Shown here: positions 1-6,963 of the stretch, piece by piece
Numbering within the stretch: the stretch's first letter is position 1
How the letters are laid out: the number at the start of each line of letters is the position of its first letter
Origin: Leisingera coralii
GTDB taxonomy: Bacteria > Pseudomonadota > Alphaproteobacteria > Rhodobacterales > Rhodobacteraceae
Length of the DNA stretch: 64,000 nucleotides
Direction: 5' to 3'
Assembly (NCBI RefSeq): GCF_049056525.1
Contig: NZ_JBHUPT010000059.1
Span: 1-64,000 of the forward strand
Notes under the pieces: model-generated
The model's database searches: none
What the model saw: the letters and a program-made list of their open reading frames with translations, nothing else
Told to the model about the DNA's origin: nothing
Position numbers and translations under genes: made by a program

Positions 1-1
1 C

Positions 2-319
2 GGCCAGCCCGCGAACTTCCTGGGGCTGTTTGCCAGCGCAACCGAAGAGCGCGACAAGGCAAACGCGATCCTGGCTATAGGCGAAACGATCCTCGATTGG
101 GCAGAGCATCGCGCCAAGGACGCCGGCGCGCAGGACGTGGTCACGCACTTATGCGCCGGCGATTACGCAGACGGTATTCTGAAAACCGCCGAATCCAGCA
201 ATGCCGGGATGATCGTCATCGGCAGGCGCGGGCTGGGTCTGGTCCGCGAGATACTGATGGGGAGCGTGTCCCAGAAGGTGCTGCACCACGCGGCGTGCAC
301 GGTGGTTGTCACGCAGTAA
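2..319 (+). CDS. universal stress protein (UspA family), 5' truncated
   Basis: The frame is open from the window edge and ends at TAA 317-319, leaving about 105 C-terminal residues. The end carries the Usp nucleotide-binding pattern G-x2-G-x9-G-S (GRRGLGLVREILMGS), followed by the typical hydrophobic last strand ending CTVVVTQ. Usp proteins with this motif usually bind ATP and act in the cytoplasm during starvation or oxidative stress. The start lies outside the window, so a single- or double-domain form cannot be told apart. A small unrelated ORF follows 44 bp downstream. Confidence 0.85.
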   Translation, partial: GQPANFLGLFASATEERDKANAILAIGETILDWAEHRAKDAGAQDVVTHLCAGDYADGILKTAESSNAGMIVIGRRGLGLVREILMGSVSQKVLHHAACTVVVTQ

Positions 320-363
320 CCCGGCACCGGAATGCAGTTGGCTTCGGTAAAAGGGAGCAAGCC

Positions 364-678
364 GTGGGATTTCCAGCGGGCGTCCAGCATGAGCCTCCAG
401 CCAAAGACAGATTAGGCCCGTGGCCAGCTGCCGTGGTCACTGCATTTGCAGATCTGGGCCTGAATGACGGCGAAATCGCCCGGTACTTTGGCGTCCCGCC
501 GTCGCTGATCCTGCAACTGCGGCAGGCCAGGCGGCCGGACCGCATGGCGGTTTTCGGGGGCGGCAGCGCCCTTGATGCGCGGCATCCAAGCGACCCGCCG
601 GCCACACCGCCCTGGTACGCAAGCCTTACCCGGCTTGCAGGAAGACTGCGCCACGCGCTGCGCCGGCTGCCGTGGTAG
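364..678 (+). CDS. small hypothetical protein with HTH-like segment
   Basis: I do not recognise this as a named family. A GTG start at 364 follows a GGGAG ribosome site 6-7 bases upstream and gives 104 residues. The middle (LNDGEIARYFGVPPSLILQL) resembles a short helix-turn-helix of the kind that senses a non-matching sequence and skips it. The C-terminus is basic (RLRHALRRL). The reading frame stays open further upstream into the Usp gene, so the start is a choice. It may be a small DNA-binding protein; there is no supporting operon context. Confidence 0.45.
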   Translation: MGFPAGVQHEPPAKDRLGPWPAAVVTAFADLGLNDGEIARYFGVPPSLILQLRQARRPDRMAVFGGGSALDARHPSDPPATPPWYASLTRLAGRLRHALRRLPW

Positions 679-739
679 GGTGGGTCGGCACATCCTGACG
701 CTCAGGCTCGGGCGCGCCTTGCCCAAGAGCTCTGACCCA

Positions 740-758
740 AGGTCATGTTGACAAATGG
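740..758. repeat. left terminal inverted repeat of the IS
   Basis: 19 bases matching the reverse complement of 1619-1637 at 16 positions. It lies just beyond the 3' end of the second transposase ORF (stop at 743), as is usual for compact IS5 elements. Confidence 0.75.
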
Positions 759-1102
759 CGGAGCCAAAGACGGATCGACGTGATGTCGATGAAGCCCGGG
801 AAGCTCTCAGCCGTCTTGTCGTAGCGTGTTGCGGCGCGTCTGGCGTTCTTGAGCTTGTTTAAGCACCGCTCGGCCAAGTTGCGCAGGCGATGGAGCGAAC
901 GGTCCACGCTGATGCGTTTCTTGCGGGATTTGCGCATCGGGATGACCGGCAGCACATCGCGCTTTTCCATGTGCACCCTGTTGCTGTCGGCGTCATATCC
1001 GCGATCTGCAAGCAGCACGCTAGGACTAGGCAGGTTGTCGGCCATGACCAGATCGAAACCGAGATAGTCGAATGTCTGCCCCGGCGTGATCTCTGTCCTC
1101 AT
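743..1102 (-). CDS. IS5-family transposase, ORF B (C-terminal catalytic part)
   Basis: 119 residues holding the second aspartate (LLADRGYDAD) and the glutamate signature (RLRNLAERCLNKLK, the Y/R-x3-E-x6-K motif) of IS4/IS5 DDE transposases. It ends IRLWLRHLST, typical of the subgroup. Alone it lacks the first catalytic Asp, so activity needs fusion to ORF A by a -1 frameshift. No internal stop or missing catalytic residue is visible, so the element could still be active. Confidence 0.85.
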   Translation of the reverse strand: MRTEITPGQTFDYLGFDLVMADNLPSPSVLLADRGYDADSNRVHMEKRDVLPVIPMRKSRKKRISVDRSLHRLRNLAERCLNKLKNARRAATRYDKTAESFPGFIDITSIRLWLRHLST

Positions 1103-1575
1103 GGGCAGACCATGCGCGTTGACGAAGAGGTGGATCTTGGTCGTGAAGTGGTAGATGGTCCAGAAAACAGTCCAGTGGACTGTTTTCCCATCGGACGCTC
1201 TTGAGCGCCCGAAACCCTGTCGCGGAGTCCCCCTTTAGCACCCGCTGTCTGATGATGGGCCCGGATCACGGTGCTGTCGATCATTTGCAGGGCGTCTGGC
1301 ACGGCCCCGCTTTCGTTCAGGGCCTCCATGATCTCCTCCCAGAGCCCCGCCAGCGTCCAGCGCCGGAACTGGCGGTAGACGCTCGACCACTTGCCAAACT
1401 CTTCCGGCAGGTCACGCCATGGGGCACCCGTCTGCGCGATCCAGAATATCCCATCAAGAACAGGGCGGTGGTTGGTGGGTTTGCGTCCATTCGGGGTGCG
1501 GGTTGTCTGGATGAACCGCTCAAAGAACGCCCATTCCTCGTCCGACATCAGGTTTCGTGCCAAGCTGGTCTCCAT
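1099..1575 (-). CDS. IS5-family transposase, ORF A (N-terminal part)
   Basis: 158 residues. It starts with the IS427-type sequence METSLARNLMSDEEWAFFERF and carries the DUF4096-like N-terminal domain (GIFWIAQTGAPWRDLPEEFG). The first catalytic aspartate is in MIDSTVIRAHHQ. The stop overlaps the ATG of ORF B (ATGA at 1099-1102). The C-terminal third is read in a different frame from the conserved transposase. A -1 shift near the run of A and G at 1228-1236 would join the parts, so a full-length enzyme may be made by programmed frameshifting. Confidence 0.85.
   Translation of the reverse strand: METSLARNLMSDEEWAFFERFIQTTRTPNGRKPTNHRPVLDGIFWIAQTGAPWRDLPEEFGKWSSVYRQFRRWTLAGLWEEIMEALNESGAVPDALQMIDSTVIRAHHQTAGAKGGLRDRVSGAQERPMGKQSTGLFSGPSTTSRPRSTSSSTRMVCP
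1163..1187. repeat. 25-bp palindrome inserted inside the transposase gene
   Basis: Perfect 11-bp arms (GAAAACAGTCC and GGACTGTTTTC) around a 3-base centre. Read in the transposase frame after the -1 shift, about 15 residues including TVHWTVFW separate GRSR from FTTKIHL, segments that I recall as nearly adjacent in IS427-type transposases. The palindrome with its short flanks therefore looks like an in-frame insertion of about 45 bp. On the minus strand it also places a G-GGA-AAA slippery heptamer in the ORF A phase at its edge. Confidence 0.7.
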
Positions 1576-1618
1576 CGCAGATACCAGCTTGAATCATGCC
1601 CAGAGCCCGATGTGAATC

Positions 1619-1637
1619 CCGTTTATCAACACGACCT
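1619..1637. repeat. right terminal inverted repeat of the IS
   Basis: 19 bases pairing with 740-758 with three mismatches. It sits 43 bases upstream of the first transposase ORF start, leaving room for the promoter and ribosome site of the transposase. Confidence 0.75.
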
Positions 1638-1750
1638 AGGGCCGTAAATTTACAAAAAATGAACTAGAAGTAGAAAAGCCAACGTTTCAAGCCTCCAAAT
1701 ATCTCCGTAACAGTAAGTCAAAGGAACCTTTGGGCTCTACCGCCCGCTGA

Positions 1751-1791
1751 CCCGAAACAGCTTCACTATTTGAGGGTTACGCTGTTTCGGG
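1751..1791. repeat. inverted repeat in the intergenic region beside the IS
   Basis: Perfect 11-bp arms CCCGAAACAGC (1751-1761) and GCTGTTTCGGG (1781-1791) with a 19-base spacer. There is no T-tract on either side. The 1642-1855 gap is AT-richer than its surroundings and holds no convincing gene. A second shorter inverted repeat, CTAACAC/GTGTTAG, lies at 1811-1817 and 1844-1850, just beyond the gapR stop. Function unknown: terminator for gapR, operator, or remnant of a mobile element. Confidence 0.5.
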
Positions 1792-1855
1792 CTAGCTGGT
1801 AGCTGAAGTTCTAACACAACAAGAGCTTATGGTCTCGTCGTACGTGTTAGCACTT

Positions 1856-2122
1856 TTAATTCATGCCCAAGGCGTCCTTGTACATTTCCAGCACCGCCTC
1901 TTCTTCGGCGATGTCGTTCTCGTCGCGCTTGCGCAGGGCGATGATCTTGCGCATCACCTTGGTGTCGTAGCCGCGCCCCTTGGCTTCGGCCATCACCTCT
2001 TTCTGCTGCTCGGCGATGGTCTTCTTCTCTTCGTCCAGACGCTCGAACCGCTCGATAAACTGGCGCAGTTCGCCAGCGGTCACACGGTAGTTTTCGCTTT
2101 TTTCGTCTTCGGTGATATCCAT
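1856..2122 (-). CDS. gapR: GapR-family nucleoid-associated protein (DUF2312)
   Basis: 88 residues. The family core is nearly intact: VTAGELRQFIERFERLDEEK, then QQKEVMAEAKGRGYDTKVMR, KIIALRKRD and a C-terminal EEEAVLEMYKDALGM. In Caulobacter GapR is a tetrameric clamp on overtwisted AT-rich DNA that supports topoisomerases, replication and segregation. I chose ATG 2122 because ACGGAG lies 6-8 bases upstream; a GTG at 2140 would add six residues without a good ribosome site. Monocistronic by appearance, with the IS element beyond its 3' end. Confidence 0.9.
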   Translation of the reverse strand: MDITEDEKSENYRVTAGELRQFIERFERLDEEKKTIAEQQKEVMAEAKGRGYDTKVMRKIIALRKRDENDIAEEEAVLEMYKDALGMN

Positions 2123-2315
2123 CTGCGGCTCCGTCGGCACATGCTGTCAGTTGCTGTCGGAGCAAGGGGATAGCGTCCCGCCCGCCGCGCCGCAAGAAGG
2201 GAAAGCGGCAGAGCTGCGCCAAGCGGCAAAATCCGGCACCACGCCTGCGCGGCTTGCGCGTGCGATCAGGATCAGCTAGGCGCGGCAAAGCGCAAAACCC
2301 TGCAGGAGCACGCCT

Positions 2316-2534
2316 ATGTTCGATCTTATTGTCTGGACCGGAGCCGCCTTGTCCGTAGCCGGGCTGCTGGGGCTGGTCTGGTGCATCATCAAGGTCGCAC
2401 GCGCCCGCCGCCGGAAACTGGATGACGACGCGCTGCGTGCTGTGGTGCAATCGGTGCTGCCCTACAATCTGGGCGCCCTGCTGCTGTCGGTTCTGGGCCT
2501 GATGCTGGTGATGGTGGGCATTTTCCTGGGCTGA
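2316..2534 (+). CDS. small two-helix inner-membrane protein
   Basis: 72 residues with two clear hydrophobic helices, about 5-27 (LIVWTGAALSVAGLLGLVWCI) and 50-71 (LGALLLSVLGLMLVMVGIFLG), joined by a very basic then acidic loop (ARARRRKLDDD). A CAGGAGCA ribosome site precedes ATG 2316. It resembles small membrane proteins conserved among Roseobacter relatives, but no function is known to me. It sits alone between minus-strand genes. Confidence 0.65.
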   Translation: MFDLIVWTGAALSVAGLLGLVWCIIKVARARRRKLDDDALRAVVQSVLPYNLGALLLSVLGLMLVMVGIFLG

Positions 2535-2567
2535 AGCCCGGGGCGGTCCTGCTGGACCGGCATGCCT

Positions 2568-2783
2568 TCAGACGGGCATGTTGTCGAACATCTCTTCCAC
2601 CGCCTCTTCGCACAGCGCAGCCTCAAGACGGCGGAACCGGCGCGGAACCTCTGCCCCCTTCTTGCGCATGTGGTCCAGCAGCCGGATGAATTCGGGCCGC
2701 ATGGCCAGCCGGGCAGCGCCGGTCTCTTTCTGAATTCTGGTTTCCAGCTGTTCGACGGTGTGAAACAGATCTTCCATTGTCAT
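2568..2783 (-). CDS. small conserved hypothetical protein
   Basis: 71 residues, charged and probably all-helical, beginning MTMEDLFHTVEQLETRIQKE and with a basic centre (HMRKKGAEVPRRFRRLE). A strong AGGGAGG ribosome site lies upstream of the ATG. No signal peptide or membrane segment. I cannot assign a family; the amphipathic N-terminal helix could mediate dimerisation. Confidence 0.6.
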   Translation of the reverse strand: MTMEDLFHTVEQLETRIQKETGAARLAMRPEFIRLLDHMRKKGAEVPRRFRRLEAALCEEAVEEMFDNMPV

Positions 2784-3073
2784 GAGCAGTCCTCCCTACG
2801 TCCTGCGATTGTGACAGTATTTCGCAACAGGAATACGAAATCCCGCGGAATGTGACCTCCGTGCCGCAAATTTACGCACTTTTATCGCCCAGCCGCCGCT
2901 TTTGCGGCTTTACTTGGCGCCCGGCAACGCTAACGCGGCGCAGCATCGCCCGCCTTGACACAAATCAGACGGCTGCGATGATTTGAATGGCGCCTGCGGC
3001 TTTGAGCTCCGGCGGCCTTGAAACACATTCTCAAATCAATATATGAATTCCCGTAATCAAGGGAGACTGACAA

Positions 3074-3937
3074 ATGACCCCCGCCGTCAAAGCCTTTTTC
3101 GACGAAGCCACCAACACCGTGTCTTACGTAGTGCGTGAGCCCGAAGGCACGGCCTGCGCCATCATCGACTCGGTACTGGACTTTGACCACGCGGCCGGGC
3201 GCACCAGCACCGCCTCCGCCGACGCAATTGTGGCCTGGATCAAGGCCGAGGGGCTGCGGCTGGAGTGGATCCTTGAAAGCCATGTGCATGCCGACCACCT
3301 GTCGGCGGCCCCCTATCTGCAGGAGCAGCTGGGCGGCAAGATCGGCATTGGCGATCGGATCACCGTGGTCCAGAACACCTTCGGCAAGATCTTCAACGAA
3401 GGCACCGAATTCCAGCGCGACGGCAGCCAGTTCGACCAGCTGTTCCGCGAGGGCGACAGCTTCATGATCGGCCAGATGCGCGGCGAGGTGCTGCATACGC
3501 CCGGCCACACGCCCGCCTGCCTTACCTATGTGATCGGCGATGCCGCCTTTGTCGGCGATACCCTGTTCATGCCTGATTTCGGCACCGCCCGCTGCGATTT
3601 CCCCGGCGGATCCTCTGCCGATCTGTACAACTCGATCCAGAAAATCCTGTCGCTGCCCGATGAAACCCGGATCTTCGTCGGCCATGACTACAAGGCGCCG
3701 GGCCGCGACGATTATGCCTGGGAAACCACGGTGGGCGAGCAGAAGGCGCTGAACGTGCATGTGGGCGCGGGCCGCAGCATCGAAGAATTTGTCGAAATGC
3801 GTGACGCCCGCGACGCGACGCTGGGAATGCCGCGGCTGATCCTGCCGTCGCTGCAAGTGAACATGCGCGCAGGCCAGATGCCGGAGCCGGATGACCAGGG
3901 CGATGTGTTCCTGAAGATCCCGGTCAACAAGATCTGA
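3074..3937 (+). CDS. persulfide dioxygenase-type metallo-beta-lactamase hydrolase (ETHE1/Blh family)
   Basis: 287 residues. Metal ligands follow the MBL pattern: HVHADH at 70-75 (H70, H72, D74, H75), H141 and H145 in HTPGHTP, D162 in VGDTLF and H204 in FVGHDY. The FGTARCDFPGGS segment is typical of ETHE1-like sulfur dioxygenases, which oxidise glutathione persulfide to sulfite with mononuclear iron. A GGGAGA ribosome site precedes ATG 3074. It heads a probable four-gene operon with a split YeeE/YedE transporter and a BLH-type Cys enzyme, the usual partners of BigR-controlled sulfide detoxification. No BigR gene is adjacent here. Confidence 0.88.
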   Translation: MTPAVKAFFDEATNTVSYVVREPEGTACAIIDSVLDFDHAAGRTSTASADAIVAWIKAEGLRLEWILESHVHADHLSAAPYLQEQLGGKIGIGDRITVVQNTFGKIFNEGTEFQRDGSQFDQLFREGDSFMIGQMRGEVLHTPGHTPACLTYVIGDAAFVGDTLFMPDFGTARCDFPGGSSADLYNSIQKILSLPDETRIFVGHDYKAPGRDDYAWETTVGEQKALNVHVGAGRSIEEFVEMRDARDATLGMPRLILPSLQVNMRAGQMPEPDDQGDVFLKIPVNKI

Positions 3938-3955
3938 CCGGGCTAACGGAGAAAA

Positions 3956-4387
3956 ATGATGCAAGCAGACTGGATTTGGGGATTGGGCGGCGGCCTGCTG
4001 ATCGGGCTAGGCGGCGCGGTTTACCTGCTGGGCAATGGCCGGATCATGGGCGCCAGCGGCATTCTGGGCGGGCTGCTGGATGGCAGCGGCCGCAACACCG
4101 CGGCTGAACGGACCGCCTTCATCGCCGGCGTGATCGGCATGCCGCTGCTGATCGGGCTGCTGACAGGCAGCACGCCCGACACCCACGTCACCAGCAATGC
4201 TGCGGTACTGGTGCTGGCCGGCCTGCTGGTGGGCATCGGCACCCGCGTTGCCAATGGCTGCACGTCCGGCCACGGGGTCTGCGGCATTTCCCGCCTGTCC
4301 CTGCGCGGGATTGCGGCAACGGCGGTCTTCATGCTGGCAGGCATCCTAACGCTCGCGGTGCTGCGCCAGATGCTGGGGGTGATCTGA
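3956..4387 (+). CDS. YeeE/YedE-family sulfur transporter, N-terminal half
   Basis: 143 residues, about four membrane helices, with the motif NGCTSGHGVCGISRLSLRG (about 99-117) that lines the pore in YeeE/YedE proteins such as the thiosulfate importer TsuA. ATG ATG at 3956/3959 follows ACGGAGAAAA. The gene ends at 4387, where the next ORF begins, so the two half-size proteins are translationally coupled and probably form one transporter. Substrate is likely thiosulfate or another sulfur species, inferred from family and from the persulfide dioxygenase upstream. Confidence 0.85.
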   Translation: MMQADWIWGLGGGLLIGLGGAVYLLGNGRIMGASGILGGLLDGSGRNTAAERTAFIAGVIGMPLLIGLLTGSTPDTHVTSNAAVLVLAGLLVGIGTRVANGCTSGHGVCGISRLSLRGIAATAVFMLAGILTLAVLRQMLGVI

Positions 4388-4821
4388 TGCTGCGGATTGT
4401 GCTGGCATTGTTTGCAGGCAGCCTGTTCGGGACCGGACTGATGCTGTCGGGAATGACCGACACCGCCAAGGTGCAGGGCTTTTTGGATATCCTTGGCGAT
4501 TGGGATCCCACCCTGGCCTTCGTGATGGGCGGCGCGCTGCTGCCGATGGCGCTGGCCTGGCGGCTGACAGAAGGGCGCAAACCCGCAGCCGGCGGCAGCT
4601 TCCCCGCCCCGCCCTCTGCGGAGCTGGACAGGCGGCTTGTCCTGGGTTCGGTGCTGTTCGGCATCGGCTGGGGGCTGGTGGGCCTCTGCCCCGGCCCGGC
4701 GATGGCTTCGCTCAGCTACAACAGCTGGCAGGGCGCGCTGTTCATGGCGGCGATGGCCTGCGGCATGATAGCCGCCCCGAGGGTCAGCCGGCATCTGGAC
4801 CGGGGCGCCGCAAACGCGTAA
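4387..4821 (+). CDS. YeeE/YedE-family (DUF6691) sulfur transporter, C-terminal half
   Basis: 144 residues with about four hydrophobic helices. Family motifs are LFGTGLMLSGMTDTAKVQGFLD near the N-terminus and GLVGLCPGPAM (about 97-107), in which the Cys corresponds to the sulfur-passing cysteine of these transporters. The start overlaps the stop of the upstream half by one base. It pairs with the preceding protein in a split version of the single-chain YedE fold. Compare the single-chain homologue at 38717-39775 in the sox cluster. Confidence 0.85.
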   Translation: MLRIVLALFAGSLFGTGLMLSGMTDTAKVQGFLDILGDWDPTLAFVMGGALLPMALAWRLTEGRKPAAGGSFPAPPSAELDRRLVLGSVLFGIGWGLVGLCPGPAMASLSYNSWQGALFMAAMACGMIAAPRVSRHLDRGAANA

Positions 4822-4831
4822 AGAATCGCGC

Positions 4832-5257
4832 ATGGATGCACGCGTAATCACCCCCCGCTACTCGGTCTCGCCGCAGATCTCGGCTGAGGATCTGCCCGCC
4901 ATCGCCGCCGCCGGTTACAAGACTGTGATCTGCAACCGCCCGGACGAGGAAGTGCCGCCCAGCCATCAGGCCGAAGCGATCCGCGCCGCGGCGGAGGCGG
5001 CCGGGCTGCGGTTCGAGGTGCTGCCCCTGACCCATCAGACCATGACGCCTGAAAACGTGGCGCTGCAGCGCGAGCTGTACGAGAGCTGCGAAGGCCCGGT
5101 GCTGGCCTACTGCGCCTCCGGCACACGCTGCTCGGTGGTCTGGGCACTTGGACAGGCCAGCGATATGAGCGCGGACGACATTCTGCAAAAGACCGGCGCG
5201 GCAGGCTATCAACTGGATGGGCTGCGCCCGGCGCTGGAATCGCTGGCAAGCCGCTGA
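4832..5257 (+). CDS. BLH-type Cys phosphatase-like sulfurtransferase (DUF442/TIGR01244)
   Basis: 141 residues, a single dual-specificity-phosphatase-like domain. The active-site loop is CASGTRC (C94, R99), preceded by the family N-terminus RYSVSPQISAEDLPAIAAAGYKTVICNRPD. In many bacteria this domain is fused to, or encoded beside, a persulfide dioxygenase and is thought to handle persulfides rather than phosphate. It starts ten bases after the transporter gene and closes the sulfur operon; a hairpin at 5271-5299 follows. Confidence 0.85.
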   Translation: MDARVITPRYSVSPQISAEDLPAIAAAGYKTVICNRPDEEVPPSHQAEAIRAAAEAAGLRFEVLPLTHQTMTPENVALQRELYESCEGPVLAYCASGTRCSVVWALGQASDMSADDILQKTGAAGYQLDGLRPALESLASR

Positions 5258-5270
5258 GGCCCTGACCGCA

Positions 5271-5299
5271 GATTGCCTGCCCAGGTATGGCAGGCAATC
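5271..5299. terminator. hairpin after the sulfur operon
   Basis: Perfect 11-bp arms GATTGCCTGCC and GGCAGGCAATC with a 7-base loop, 14 bases after the 4832-5257 stop. No T-tract follows. It lies in the 308-base gap between convergent genes and probably ends transcripts or protects their 3' ends. Confidence 0.6.
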
Positions 5300-5321
5300 C
5301 CAAGCACCGGCACCCGTCTCC

Positions 5322-5343
5322 TGCCCGGGGTCAGCCCCGGGCA
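5322..5343. terminator. GC-rich hairpin between convergent genes
   Basis: Arms TGCCCGGGG and CCCCGGGCA with a TCAG loop. It is the second hairpin in the same convergent gap (5258-5565), which otherwise shows no gene. Confidence 0.5.
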
Positions 5344-5565
5344 ACTTCGCCTTATGCAAGGGCTTTCTGCGCTTCTGTTTGCGGCTGGCTGTTTCCATTT
5401 CGGTGCGGCGGCCGGGACTGAATTTGCGGCAACGCTCCGGGCACACTGAGCTGCCGCCGCAGCGCTGCCAGCGTACGATTGCGGCCCGGCAGCCCGTTTA
5501 TGGGTCTATGCGAAAAGGCCGTCCGGCGTGAGCAAGGGAAACGCCGCAAACGGGGCTTATCAAAA

Positions 5566-6900
5566 TCAGCCGTTTTCCGTCAGCGCGCCGTCCAGACCGG
5601 CCAGTTGCGAGATTTCCGCTGCGGCATCGCCCGGCTCGAAATCGCCGAGGCCGGCGGCAGGCAGATCAGGCAGGTCAGGCAGATCCGGCAGGTCGGGAAG
5701 ATCCGGCAACCCGCCGTCCAGGCCATCCATGCCCAGCCCGCCATCGCCGTCGAGACCGGACAGGTCCAAGCCATCCAGGCCCGCGTCCATTCCGCCCATT
5801 CCGCCCATACCGCCGCCCTCCAGCGCCGGAGCCGCCTCCAGCGCGGGCAGGCCGCCATCATCCATCGGATCCTGCAGCCCCTGGTCGGCAATTCCCATTC
5901 CGAGTGCCGGCGCGGCGTCCGGCATCGAATCCATGCCTGCCCCGTCGGAGAAGGCCATATCGTCCGCACCGGCATCGCTGACCAGCCTGGTTCTGGGCTG
6001 GTTCAGCCGCACCGCACGGGATCCGTTCATCTGTCCCAGCCGCCCCTGCGCCACCGGCTTTCCGCCAATGGTCAGCAGGTCGGTTTCATAAAGAAAGGCC
6101 TGATCCAGCGGCAGCGTGTCGCCGACCTTCAACCCGGCAAAGTCGCGCAGCGGCACCCGCATCTTGCACAGAACCGCGGTCAGCTCCGCGCGGATCGAAT
6201 CGAGGTTGCGGCCCAGCGACGGGCCCTGGGCTGCGCCGCCCTGTCCGTCCTGCAGCTCTTCCGCGGTGGGTTCCGGCAGTATCAGCTTCATCACGCCCTG
6301 CATGGCGCCGCAGGCCAGATCCAGCGTCAGCTCGATCACCCGGTAATCCTCAGCCTCCAGCCCCAGCACCAGGCTGCGCACGTTCTCCACCTGCGCGCCA
6401 AAGCGGTAGCCGGAGAAGATGGCCTGGTCCGCATGGCCGTCCAGCATCGACACAACCTTGGCAAAGGCGCGCTCGAGGAATTCGGCGGTCATTGCAGCAT
6501 CGGTGGGCGTATAGACGCGCTCACCCGGCGCCTTGCCGATCACCGCGCCGATGGTCTGCTGCTGAATCAGCGCGGTCACCGTGGCCGCGTCCATGCTGGC
6601 TGCACCGATCCGCCCGTTGGGGCAGTCCAGCACCACCAGCAGATCCTTGTCTGACAGGTTCTGGGCAAGGTCCTCGGGGACGCGGTTGCACTGACGGGCC
6701 GCCAGCACCGCCATCGGCAGCTCACACAGATCCGCAGCCGCGCGCGCAACGGAACGGCGCAACGCCTTCAGCGTCAGCGAGCTGTTGATCGCCCCGGCGC
6801 CTTCCTTAGTTGCTGCCAGCTTGCGTGCAAGCACACTCTGCTTACCGCTGCCCGCCTGTGCTGCATCTGTCTCAGACATAGGTTGATTAACCTGCCCCAT
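5566..6900 (-). CDS. FliM/FliN-type (SpoA-domain) protein with low-complexity tail
   Basis: 444 residues. Residues about 30-220 resemble the FliM middle region. The SpoA/FliN domain follows at roughly 240-310 (KMRVPLRDFAGLKVGDTLPL ... IGGKPVAQGRLGQ), the fold that builds the flagellar C-ring. The last about 130 residues are rich in Gly, Asp, Met and Leu and end in tandem LPD triplets. No flagellar neighbours are present, so it may be a stray C-ring component or a FliM paralogue with another partner. Start at ATG 6900 is weakly supported; ATG 6879 is an alternative. Terminal sequence is acidic. Confidence 0.75.
   Translation of the reverse strand: MGQVNQPMSETDAAQAGSGKQSVLARKLAATKEGAGAINSSLTLKALRRSVARAAADLCELPMAVLAARQCNRVPEDLAQNLSDKDLLVVLDCPNGRIGAASMDAATVTALIQQQTIGAVIGKAPGERVYTPTDAAMTAEFLERAFAKVVSMLDGHADQAIFSGYRFGAQVENVRSLVLGLEAEDYRVIELTLDLACGAMQGVMKLILPEPTAEELQDGQGGAAQGPSLGRNLDSIRAELTAVLCKMRVPLRDFAGLKVGDTLPLDQAFLYETDLLTIGGKPVAQGRLGQMNGSRAVRLNQPRTRLVSDAGADDMAFSDGAGMDSMPDAAPALGMGIADQGLQDPMDDGGLPALEAAPALEGGGMGGMGGMDAGLDGLDLSGLDGDGGLGMDGLDGGLPDLPDLPDLPDLPDLPAAGLGDFEPGDAAAEISQLAGLDGALTENG
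5657..5705 (-). repeat. 9-bp tandem repeat encoding LPD triplets
   Basis: About five units of a degenerate 9-mer of the GGCAGATCA/GGCAGGTCA type, each encoding Leu-Pro-Asp on the minus strand, inside the SpoA-domain gene. Unit number could vary by slippage without breaking the frame. Confidence 0.7.
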
Positions 6901-6963
6901 ACGCGTCCCGTTTCCCCGGTTTTACCCGAAAGGAGGTTAACAACTTCTGTATCCCGAGGCAGG

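Larger units (their letters stand above)
736..1641 (-). mobile_element. IS5-family (IS427-like) insertion sequence
   Basis: A roughly 0.9 kb element with two overlapping transposase ORFs on the minus strand. The terminal inverted repeats read AGGTCATGTTGACAAATGG at 740-758 and, on the minus strand, AGGTCGTGTTGATAAACGG at 1619-1637 (16 of 19 match); a further CCC extends the match outward at both ends. I saw no obvious target duplication. Size, two-ORF layout and DDE motifs fit the IS427 subgroup. It does not visibly interrupt a gene. Confidence 0.85.

Noticed and set aside
1099..1102. IS transposase as a pseudogene because it is split
   Set aside because: A split with ATGA overlap and a -1 shift is normal for this IS subgroup, and all three catalytic residues are present.
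3027..3048. Candidate SoxR/BigR operator before the persulfide dioxygenase gene
   Set aside because: ATTC and GAAT are present but 14 bases apart instead of 8, and no better-spaced pair was found.
5657..5705. Short tandem repeats as a CRISPR-like array
   Set aside because: The units are 9 bp without spacers and encode a regular LPD peptide, so they are a coding repeat.
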